Below are positions 7,439 to 13,464 of a DNA stretch of 14,430 bases, one piece after another (the stretch's first letter is position 1; each line of letters opens with the position of its first letter). The stretch is from Clostridia bacterium (GTDB lineage: Bacteria; Bacillota; Clostridia; Oscillospirales; Acutalibacteraceae). The notes beneath the pieces were generated by a model. The model searched no databases. It was not told the DNA's origin and was given only the letters and a program-made list of their open reading frames with translations. The translations under genes were made by a program, and so were the position numbers. The stretch spans positions 1-14,430 of the forward strand of contig JAFWRV010000256.1 in assembly GCA_017519685.1 (NCBI GenBank). The letters are read 5' to 3'.

Positions 7439-9028
7439 ATGCTTAAAGTAAAAATACTGTCCTCTCTCGCAAAGGTTTTTGCCGATGAAGAACCCGTTTC
7501 GGCAGAGCGCGCGTCATATTCCATGCTTAAAAATGAGCGTATATCATTTCAGGCGGCCTTCTGCTCCGATACCGACACCGATGTTACCGCGTCGGTTGAA
7601 GGGGAAATGAGCGGCTGTACGGCTGTGTACGCGGTTAAAGATGTTCCCGTAGGGCTTGCCGCCTTTGAAAACTCCGATGATTATTATCTCAGAAAAACGT
7701 CGGGAAACTATCCCGATATCCTTATGCCCGTGAATAAGACACAGGCGAAAGCGGGCGTCTGGTATTCATTCTGGTTTGAAGCCGCGCCCGGCGGCAATAT
7801 GACAGGTGGAAAAACCGTTGTTATCAGACTTAATGACATTGTTAAGGAAGTTTCGCTTGATATAAAAGATTTTTCGCTGCCCGATAAAAAGATTGTTTAC
7901 ACAAACTGGTTTCATTGCGACGCTGTCTGCGATTATTACAATGTTGAGCCGTTTACCGATGAATTCTGGAGAATCTTCGGCAATTTCGCGAAAACCGCGT
8001 CACTGCACGGGCAGAACTGTATTCTGACCCCTCTTTTCACTCCCGCGCTCGATACGGTTCCGGGAGGGGAGAGAACCACGGTTCAGCTGATCGGAGTCAG
8101 GGTTAACGGCGGCAGATATACATTTGATTTTTCGCGCCTTCGCAAGTGGGTTGAAATATGCCGTTCACTCGGCATTGAATATTTTGAGCTCTGCCATTTC
8201 TTTACACAGTGGGGAGCGAAACACGCGCCCAAAATCGTTGCGACCGACAGCAAGGGCAGGGAGAAAAAGATATTCGGCTGGAAGACAAGAACGTCATCAA
8301 AAAAATATGATGATTTTCTCAGACAGTTCAGCCGCGCGCTCAGGAAGTTCATAGACGGCAACGGAATGCGTGACAATGTATTTATTCATATATCCGACGA
8401 GCCGTCCGGGGATCAGCTTAAGGTTTATCGCAAAAGGGCGAAACTCATCCGTGAAATCTTTCCCGGTTATAAGGTTATGGACGCTCTTTCGGAATATGAT
8501 TTCTATAAGTCCGGCTCGGTTGATATTCCCGTTCCGTCAGTCGGAAGAATCGAAACGTTTTACGGCAAGGCGGATCCGCTGTGGACTTATTACTGCTGCG
8601 GTCAGGGCAACTGTAACCTTCCAAACAGATTTATCGCCATGCCTTCACTGAGAAACCGTGTGCTCGGAGTCCTGCTGTACAGATACAACGCGAGCGGTTT
8701 TTTACAGTGGGGATATAATTTTTACAATACAAGTCTGTCATTAAAGCGTATCAATCCGTATGAAGTCACCGACGCCGGCGGAGCTTTTCCGTCGGGAGAC
8801 TCATTCATCGTTTATCCGGGAAAAGACGGCGAGGCGATATGCTCGCTGAGACTGAAGGTCCTCTATGAAGGATTTTGCGACCTTGCCGCTCTGAGGGCGC
8901 TTGAAGAGAAAGAGGGCAGGGAAAAAGTCCTTGAGCTTACAGGCGATATAAGCATGGAAAACTATCCTCACGACGATGAATGGCTGCTGTCACTCAGAGA
9001 GAGGGTAAACGAACTTCTCTGCGGCTGA
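7439..9028 (+). CDS. GH123/DUF4091-family glycoside hydrolase-like protein
   Basis: Protein of 529 residues resembling the GH123 catalytic family (formerly DUF4091). An N-terminal beta-rich region (about 1-145) precedes a barrel-like region. The key feature is HISDEP, with Asp320-Glu321 matching the Asp-Glu pair that GH123 N-acetylgalactosaminidases use for substrate-assisted catalysis. The later stretch with TYYCCGQGN, NRFIAMP and FLQWGYNFY is also typical. There is no signal peptide, so it probably acts in the cytoplasm on an imported sugar; the exact substrate is unknown. The ATG at 7439 follows AAGGTG by 5 bases, and that site begins right at the end of the mscL terminator T-run. There is no room for a full promoter between terminator and start. 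No sugar transporter is adjacent. Family is likely, activity is inferred. Confidence 0.85.
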   Translation: MLKVKILSSLAKVFADEEPVSAERASYSMLKNERISFQAAFCSDTDTDVTASVEGEMSGCTAVYAVKDVPVGLAAFENSDDYYLRKTSGNYPDILMPVNKTQAKAGVWYSFWFEAAPGGNMTGGKTVVIRLNDIVKEVSLDIKDFSLPDKKIVYTNWFHCDAVCDYYNVEPFTDEFWRIFGNFAKTASLHGQNCILTPLFTPALDTVPGGERTTVQLIGVRVNGGRYTFDFSRLRKWVEICRSLGIEYFELCHFFTQWGAKHAPKIVATDSKGREKKIFGWKTRTSSKKYDDFLRQFSRALRKFIDGNGMRDNVFIHISDEPSGDQLKVYRKRAKLIREIFPGYKVMDALSEYDFYKSGSVDIPVPSVGRIETFYGKADPLWTYYCCGQGNCNLPNRFIAMPSLRNRVLGVLLYRYNASGFLQWGYNFYNTSLSLKRINPYEVTDAGGAFPSGDSFIVYPGKDGEAICSLRLKVLYEGFCDLAALRALEEKEGREKVLELTGDISMENYPHDDEWLLSLRERVNELLCG

Positions 9029-9047
9029 TTTAGACAAACTCATAAGA

Positions 9048-9086
9048 TTGATTAATGACAAATCACAGATTATATGCTACTATAAT
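9048..9086 (+). promoter_or_regulatory. Candidate promoter of the 42-codon gene
   Basis: A perfect TATAAT lies at 9081-9086, but its best -35 (ATGACA at 9055-9060) is spaced 20 bases away. An alternative is TTGATT (9048-9053) with 17 bases to TATATG (9071-9076). Either gives a short leader before the AGGGAGG site at 9111-9117. Confidence 0.5.
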
Positions 9087-9125
9087 TTCAGCAAATACCC
9101 ATTTAATCCAAGGGAGGTTCGAACT

Positions 9126-9254
9126 ATGGATCTTACTTCTATCGGTGCTCTTGCAGTTGAGCTTGCGAAGAATATCACAGCTTTCCTCGGTGAGTTTGAA
9201 GCTGCCGGAATTCTCGCATTCATTCAGAAGTTCCTCGAAACACTTCACATTTAA
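9126..9254 (+). CDS. Small amphipathic peptide gene, function unknown
   Basis: A 42-residue product that I do not recognise. It begins MDLTSIGALAVELAKNITAF and continues through GEFEAAGIL to a FLETLHI end. Hydrophobic residues recur every three to four positions (Leu3, Ile6, Leu9, Leu13, Ile17, Phe20, Phe24, then Ile29, Phe32/Ile33, Phe36/Leu37, Leu40), with acidic or polar residues between, so an amphipathic helix is likely, perhaps with a break at Gly28. It has no Cys and a net negative charge. The ATG at 9126 is 8 bases after AGGGAGG; an in-frame ATG at 9048 lacks such a site and lies upstream of the candidate promoter. The gene has its own terminator. This architecture suggests a well-expressed independent gene. 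Possible roles include a membrane-associated regulator, a modulin-like surfactant peptide or a leaderless bacteriocin; none is shown. Confidence 0.72.
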   Translation: MDLTSIGALAVELAKNITAFLGEFEAAGILAFIQKFLETLHI

Positions 9255-9270
9255 GAGACAGATGATAAAA

Positions 9271-9308
9271 GCCGCCGCAGTTTTGAAAACTGCGGCGGCG
9301 GCTTTTTT
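9271..9308. terminator. Strong, probably bidirectional terminator
   Basis: A 14-base perfect stem starting GCCGCCGCAG is closed by a short TTGAA-type loop and followed on the plus strand by six T residues (9303-9308). On the minus strand a shorter TTTT follows, so it can also stop the converging phosphodiesterase transcript ending at 9333. Confidence 0.93.
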
Positions 9309-9332
9309 AATTTTGCTGCTGATGTCAGTATG

Positions 9333-10343
9333 TCACTGATCTTTATAAAGCAGATTATACATCTTATCGGGAACGTTTGTTATTATACAGTCGGCGCCGA
9401 TATCGTTGAGACGTTTGATTTCCTTCTCGTCGTCAATTGTCCAGAACTGAACCGCTATGCCGTATTTGTGGCAGTATCTGATGAATCTTTCCGTCGCGGG
9501 GCGGAGAATTACATATTGATTAGCGGGAATCTGAACGGCTTTGAATCCGAGGTCGTCTTTTTCGAGTTTTGAATTGAAAGCGTAGGCAAAGTAGAATATG
9601 ATTCCTTCGCGCACGCCGATTGAACGCTGGGTTTCCGGATGGAATTTTGTCAGATACTTTGTTATATCCGTGTTGAATGTGGCGACCATAACTCTGTCAG
9701 CTATGCCTTTTTTGTTGATGAGCTCGATGAGCTCGTCCGCCGCCTTCATTCCGGTTTCGCCGCTGTCCTTTATATCTATACTGTAAAGATATTCGCCGCG
9801 GGATTCGATTTTATCGATTATTTCCTCAAGAAGGGGGATTCTCAGATCCGCCGGAATGTCATCACCGCGAAGACCTTTGAACGGCATACTTCCGTCATCC
9901 GCGACAAAATTCTCGCCGGGGTTGAGTCTGCTGATTTCCTCATAGGTGAGTTCCGACGGGAGGATATTCTTACGCCCGTAGATTTCAACGGCATTTGTGG
10001 TGCGGTCAAGCGTTTTGTCGTGAAGCAGTATCAGCTTTCCGTCTTTGGTCCTGTGAAGGTCAAATTCAAGCTCGTGCACCTTGAAATCCGGATTGTTGAG
10101 GCAAATATCAAATGCCATAGGCGTGTTTTCAGGAGCGATTCCGGCGCCGGCTCTGTGAGCGCCTATCTGCGCCTTGCCTGAGGCAAAGAACGGGGAGTGG
10201 TTTTCGGGCTTTTCTTCTTTGAGCTTTTTCGGAATAAACAGACCCGCGATAATCGGATAAACCACAAGTATTATCAGCGGAATAAGCACCGCGCTCAAAA
10301 GTCCGGAAACAAGTTTGAATATTTTAAGATAGTATAAACCCAT
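9333..10343 (-). CDS. Membrane-anchored glycerophosphodiester phosphodiesterase
   Basis: Hydrolyses glycerophosphodiesters to glycerol 3-phosphate and an alcohol. The 336-residue protein has one long hydrophobic segment at about 11-37, followed by a Lys/Glu linker and a GDPD barrel domain. Catalytic and metal residues are visible: His63-Arg64 in GAHRAGAG, Glu72-Asn73-Thr74, Glu93 and Asp95 in ELEFDLH, and His108-Asp109 in LLHDKTLDRTT. The C-terminal FWTIDDEKEIKRL and GADCIITNVPD are typical of the family. Charge around the membrane segment does not settle which side the catalytic domain faces. The ATG at 10343 has AAAGGTG 6 bases upstream. It lies 57 bases downstream of the inositol dehydrogenase-like gene in the same direction, with a hairpin between them. 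A role in recycling glycerophosphoinositol is possible but only inferred. Confidence 0.93.
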   Translation of the reverse strand: MGLYYLKIFKLVSGLLSAVLIPLIILVVYPIIAGLFIPKKLKEEKPENHSPFFASGKAQIGAHRAGAGIAPENTPMAFDICLNNPDFKVHELEFDLHRTKDGKLILLHDKTLDRTTNAVEIYGRKNILPSELTYEEISRLNPGENFVADDGSMPFKGLRGDDIPADLRIPLLEEIIDKIESRGEYLYSIDIKDSGETGMKAADELIELINKKGIADRVMVATFNTDITKYLTKFHPETQRSIGVREGIIFYFAYAFNSKLEKDDLGFKAVQIPANQYVILRPATERFIRYCHKYGIAVQFWTIDDEKEIKRLNDIGADCIITNVPDKMYNLLYKDQ

Positions 10344-10360
10344 TTTATCACCTTTTACAA

Positions 10361-10389
10361 AGACGGGTGCCGTAATCCGGTACCCGTCT
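10361..10389 (-). terminator. Intergenic hairpin, weak terminator or attenuator
   Basis: Arms AGACGGGT-GCCG and CGGTACCCGTCT pair over 12 positions with one imperfect pair (C-A when transcribed from the minus strand). On that strand it is followed by TTTGT, a poor T-run, so partial termination between the two minus-strand genes is plausible. Confidence 0.5.
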
Positions 10390-10400
10390 GCATTAATTGA

Positions 10401-11414
10401 TTACTGCATCTCGCTGAGTTTGACCGGTCTGCCTTCCGCAACCGATTTTTTAGCCGCAAGAGCAACAAGGATTGAATTGAGTCCGTCCTCACCGGTTGTA
10501 GGTGTCGGCTTGTCATTGAGAACCGCGTCAACGAACTGAAGCATTTCGTCGCGGAATGACTGCATATATCTCTCAAGGAAGAAATAGAGAGGCTTGTCGG
10601 CAACGACGCCGTCCGCTCCCATAAATACAACGTTGGTCGGAGTGTCGTTTGACGCTACCGCGGCGCCCTTGCTGCCGAATACTTCGATTCTCTGGTCATA
10701 ACCGTAGGCGGCTCTTCTGCTGTTGTCGATAACGCCGACAGCGCCGTTTGCGAATTTAAGACTGATAACCGCTGTGTCAACGTCGCCCGCTTCACCGATT
10801 GCGGGATCAACAAGGCAGGTCGCGTTCGCGTAAACTTCGGTGACTTCGCTGCCTGCGAGGAAGCGCGCCATATCGAAATCATGGATTGTCATATCGAGGA
10901 ACATACCGCCGCTGACTGCCGAATACTCCGCCTTGGGAGGCTCAGGGTCTCTCGATGTGATTTTGACGATGTGAACGTCTCCGATTTTACCTTCGTTTAC
11001 CATTGCTCTGACATTGGCAAAGTTATGGTCGAAACGGCGGTTGAAACCGACCTGGAGTTTTACTCCGCATTCCTTGACGGTATCAATTACCGCTCTGACT
11101 TTTTCGGGAGTCAGGTCAACGGGCTTCTCACAGAAAACATGTTTGCCGGCTTTTGCCGCTTCAATCGCTATATCCGCGTGAGTGTCGGTTGAGGAGCAGA
11201 CGAGAACCGCTTCAACCTCGGGGTCAGCGAGCATCTCTTTGTAATCCGCGTAAATCTTCGGAATATTGAGTTCCGCGGCAACTTTCTCGGCGTTTGCCTT
11301 GAAAACGTCGGTGATACCGACGACTGTTGCGGTGGGAACATTATAGGTGATTGATTTTGCGTGAAGTGAACCGATGCGACCTGCGCCGATGATACCGATT
11401 TTTAACTGTTTCAT
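10401..11414 (-). CDS. iolG: Inositol 2-dehydrogenase-like oxidoreductase (Gfo/Idh/MocA family)
   Basis: NAD(P)-dependent oxidoreductase, most like myo-inositol 2-dehydrogenase, which oxidises inositol to the 2-keto form. The 337-residue length is typical. The Rossmann motif GAGRIG is at 10-15, and CEKPVD at 95-100 gives the conserved Lys97. GGMFLDMTIHDFDMARF supplies Asp174 and His178, equivalent to the Asp and His that complete the catalytic set in IolG enzymes. The TSRDPEPP stretch at 153-160 is also characteristic. The ATG at 11414 is 7 bases after AAAGGAAG. It has its own promoter and a palindrome at the start of the transcript. No other iol genes are in the window, so a related sugar dehydrogenase such as scyllo-inositol dehydrogenase cannot be excluded. 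The downstream gene is a glycerophosphodiesterase. Confidence 0.88.
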   Translation of the reverse strand: MKQLKIGIIGAGRIGSLHAKSITYNVPTATVVGITDVFKANAEKVAAELNIPKIYADYKEMLADPEVEAVLVCSSTDTHADIAIEAAKAGKHVFCEKPVDLTPEKVRAVIDTVKECGVKLQVGFNRRFDHNFANVRAMVNEGKIGDVHIVKITSRDPEPPKAEYSAVSGGMFLDMTIHDFDMARFLAGSEVTEVYANATCLVDPAIGEAGDVDTAVISLKFANGAVGVIDNSRRAAYGYDQRIEVFGSKGAAVASNDTPTNVVFMGADGVVADKPLYFFLERYMQSFRDEMLQFVDAVLNDKPTPTTGEDGLNSILVALAAKKSVAEGRPVKLSEMQ

Positions 11415-11441
11415 AAGAAATCTTCCTTTCAGGATAACATA

Positions 11442-11470
11442 TTATCTGATAAGATACCGTTTTGCGGTAT
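11442..11470. promoter_or_regulatory. Candidate operator palindromes in the iolG leader
   Basis: Two adjacent inverted repeats lie here: TTATC-T-GATAA (11442-11452) and ATACCG-TTTTG-CGGTAT (11454-11470). The second starts a few bases downstream of the predicted iolG transcription start, a classic repressor position. No T-run makes it a good terminator. The regulator is unknown. Confidence 0.4.
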
Positions 11471-11479
11471 TTCTCAAAT

Positions 11480-11508
11480 ATATTATCACAAACTTGTTAT
11501 CAATTCAA
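11480..11508 (-). promoter_or_regulatory. Promoter for iolG
   Basis: Minus strand TTGAAT (11503-11508), a 17-base spacer and TAATAT (11480-11485) with an extended TGA immediately before the -10. The transcript would start near 11473, about 58 bases before the iolG ATG. Confidence 0.7.
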
Positions 11509-11552
11509 TAATAAAATAAAAATATTATTTTACACTCCGGAAAAATCGGTGA

Positions 11553-11581
11553 TTGACAATGAACGGCGGATAATATATAAT
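11553..11581 (+). promoter_or_regulatory. Perfect consensus promoter for the MATE gene
   Basis: TTGACA (11553-11558), exactly 17 bases, then TATAAT (11576-11581): an exact match to the housekeeping sigma consensus. Transcription would start near 11588, only about 17 bases before the ATG, leaving just room for the GGAGG at 11595-11599. Confidence 0.85.
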
Positions 11582-11604
11582 TCATCAGACTTACGGAGGC
11601 GTCT

Positions 11605-12972
11605 ATGGTTAAGGATCTGACACGGGGAAAACCGGTAAAACTGATAGTTTCATTCTGTCTGCCGCTTATGCTGGGCCAGCTTTTTCAGCAGCTCTATAAT
11701 ATGGTGGACAGTATCATTGTCGGCAGATTTGCCGGAACAGCCGAGCTTTCCGCGGTCGGCTCGACAGGCGCCATCAGCTTTCTGATTATCGGTTTCGTGA
11801 CAGGATTTGAAACCGGCCTCGCAATTCCGATTTCACAGGCATTCGGAGAGAGAAACGAAACAAAGTTAAGAAAACTTTTCGCTAACGCTGTTTTCCTGAG
11901 CGCCGCCGGCTCAGCCGTTCTGACCGCGGTAATGTTTTTCCTGACTCCGTCTGTTCTGAGAGTGATGAACACTCCCGATGAAATTTTTGATATGGCATAC
12001 GACTATATCGGAACTGTTTTCCTCGGCCTTACGGTAACGTTCTTTTATAATCTTTTCGCAGGTGTCATGAGAGCGCTCGGCGACAGCAGAACTCCTCTTA
12101 TACTGCTTATCTTCTCATCCCTGTTCAATATAGTTCTCGATTTGTATTTTGTCACTGTTCTCAAGATGGCGTGCAAGGGTGTGGCGATTGCCACGGTTAT
12201 AGCGCAGGCGATTTCGGCTGTTGCGGCTCTGATTATCATAATTTTCAAATTCAAAATATTGCATTTCAGCAAAGAGGAAGCCCGCATATCCGGTAAACTC
12301 TGCGGACGCCTGCTTGCAATCAGTCTGCCCATGGCGCTTCAGATTTCCGTTACCGCAATCGGCTCGATTATGCTCCAGTCGGCGGTCAACACTCTCGGGA
12401 GCAATGCGATAGCGGCGGTGACAGTCGCGGGTAAAATCCAGCTTATGCTGATTCTCCCGTCGGAACAGATAGGAGTCGCGATGGCGACATACTGCGGACA
12501 GAATATCGGAGCGAAGCGTCTTGACCGTATTAAGCAGGGCATCAAAAACGCGGTTATGCTTGATTTGGGTTACTGTGTTGTGTCAATCTCCGTGGCGTTT
12601 TTCCTCGGCGGGTATCTGGCGTCTCTTTTTGTGCCGCCCGGTCAGACGGAGGTTATCGCCATGGTCGCAAGATTCCTGCGCACCTGCTGTATATTCTACC
12701 CGGTTCTCGCGGTGCTGTTCACATTGAGAAACTCAATCCAGGGACTCGGTTACAGTCTTCCCGCGATGGCGGCGGGGCTGTTTGAGCTTCTCGCGAGAGC
12801 GGCGATGAGTTTCGCGGTAATTCCGCGTTACGGTTATGCCGCGGTGTGTATCGCGAATCCTTCCGCCTGGATAGCGGCGGATATATTCCTGATACCGGTG
12901 TTCTTCACGGTTTATCATATTTTATCAAAAAGATACGGAAAAACCGATAATAACAAAGCTGCCGCAGATTAA
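11605..12972 (+). CDS. MATE-family multidrug/toxin efflux protein
   Basis: Integral membrane exporter of the MATE family, which expels cationic drugs or metabolites in exchange for sodium or protons. Its 455 residues are dominated by hydrophobic segments consistent with the usual twelve helices in two halves. The first half opens with LPLMLGQLFQQLYNMVDSII and VGRFAGTAELSAVG; the second half repeats the pattern from about 245 with LPMALQISVTAIGS and NTLGSNAIAAVTVAGKI. The Gln-rich first helix and the LGDSRTPL loop are typical of the bacterial DinF/NorM-like branch common in Clostridia. The substrate cannot be read from the sequence. The ATG at 11605 has GGAGG 5 bases upstream. The last residues (KAAAD) are encoded by the left arm of the terminator hairpin. 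It is expressed alone, divergent from iolG. Confidence 0.94.
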   Translation: MVKDLTRGKPVKLIVSFCLPLMLGQLFQQLYNMVDSIIVGRFAGTAELSAVGSTGAISFLIIGFVTGFETGLAIPISQAFGERNETKLRKLFANAVFLSAAGSAVLTAVMFFLTPSVLRVMNTPDEIFDMAYDYIGTVFLGLTVTFFYNLFAGVMRALGDSRTPLILLIFSSLFNIVLDLYFVTVLKMACKGVAIATVIAQAISAVAALIIIIFKFKILHFSKEEARISGKLCGRLLAISLPMALQISVTAIGSIMLQSAVNTLGSNAIAAVTVAGKIQLMLILPSEQIGVAMATYCGQNIGAKRLDRIKQGIKNAVMLDLGYCVVSISVAFFLGGYLASLFVPPGQTEVIAMVARFLRTCCIFYPVLAVLFTLRNSIQGLGYSLPAMAAGLFELLARAAMSFAVIPRYGYAAVCIANPSAWIAADIFLIPVFFTVYHILSKRYGKTDNNKAAAD

Positions 12973-12996
12973 ACCCGCGGCAGCTGATTTGTTTTT
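12957..12996. terminator. Terminator overlapping the 3' end of the MATE gene
   Basis: The 9-base stem AGCTGCCGC / GCGGCAGCT flanks an 11-base loop that contains the TAA stop. GATTTGTTTTT follows on the plus strand. On the minus strand the hairpin is followed by TTTGTTATT, so it may also terminate the converging gene ending at 13012. Confidence 0.82.
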
Positions 12997-13011
12997 AATT
13001 GATATGCTGTG

Positions 13012-13464
13012 TCAGTCAATAATCATTTCACTTATGACTATTCCGTCTTTTGTTATATCGGCAATACCGTACTGACCGTTTGCCACGGCACCCGGATTGA
13101 AAAGATAAATCCCGTCTGTATATTCGAGCGACTGAACATGCGTATGACCGTAAAGAGCGAGCCTGACGCCGAGCTCTCCGGCGCGCCGGAGCAGGAGAGA
13201 GTTTGAGTATTTCACCTCAAACGTGTGCCCGTGACAGGCCATAATCAGATTATCTTCAATCCTGTCAAGCTCAATTGTACGCAGCTGCGAGCCGAAGTCG
13301 CAGTTGCCTTTTACCATCAGGATTTCTTTTTCTTTTTTCAGAAGGTCAAAGTCGCGTTCACCGTCACCGAGAAATATGATTTTATTTATGTCACGGTGTC
13401 TGTCGATTATTTTCATCAATTCATAAAAGTGACCGTGGGAATCCGAGAGAACGAGTATTCTCAT
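13012..13464 (-). CDS. YfcE/MJ0936-type metallophosphoesterase
   Basis: Small cytoplasmic phosphodiesterase of the calcineurin-like superfamily, 150 residues. All metal-binding motifs are present: DSH with Asp8 and His10, GDGERD with Asp34, GNCD with Asn54, CHGH with His78 and YGHTH with His107 and His109. NPGAVANG near 122-129 fits the YfcE/MJ0936 group, which is active on model phosphodiesters; the natural substrate is not settled. The ATG overlaps the TGA of the nucleoside hydrolase gene as ATGA, and its own ribosome site is weak, so translation is probably coupled. Shared expression with a nucleoside hydrolase suggests a nucleotide salvage role, which is inference only. Confidence 0.93.
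   Translation of the reverse strand: MRILVLSDSHGHFYELMKIIDRHRDINKIIFLGDGERDFDLLKKEKEILMVKGNCDFGSQLRTIELDRIEDNLIMACHGHTFEVKYSNSLLLRRAGELGVRLALYGHTHVQSLEYTDGIYLFNPGAVANGQYGIADITKDGIVISEMIID

Noticed and set aside
9048..9125. Longer form of the small peptide beginning at ATG 9048
   Set aside because: It overlaps the candidate promoter and has no Shine-Dalgarno; AGGGAGG points clearly to ATG 9126.
9639..10181. 180-codon open frame on the plus strand inside the phosphodiesterase gene
   Set aside because: It is the antisense shadow of a well-supported gene, without ribosome site or recognisable domain.
11454..11475. ATACCG hairpin as a terminator on the plus strand
   Set aside because: Only TTTCTC follows, and no plus-strand gene lies just upstream; an operator role in the iolG leader fits better.
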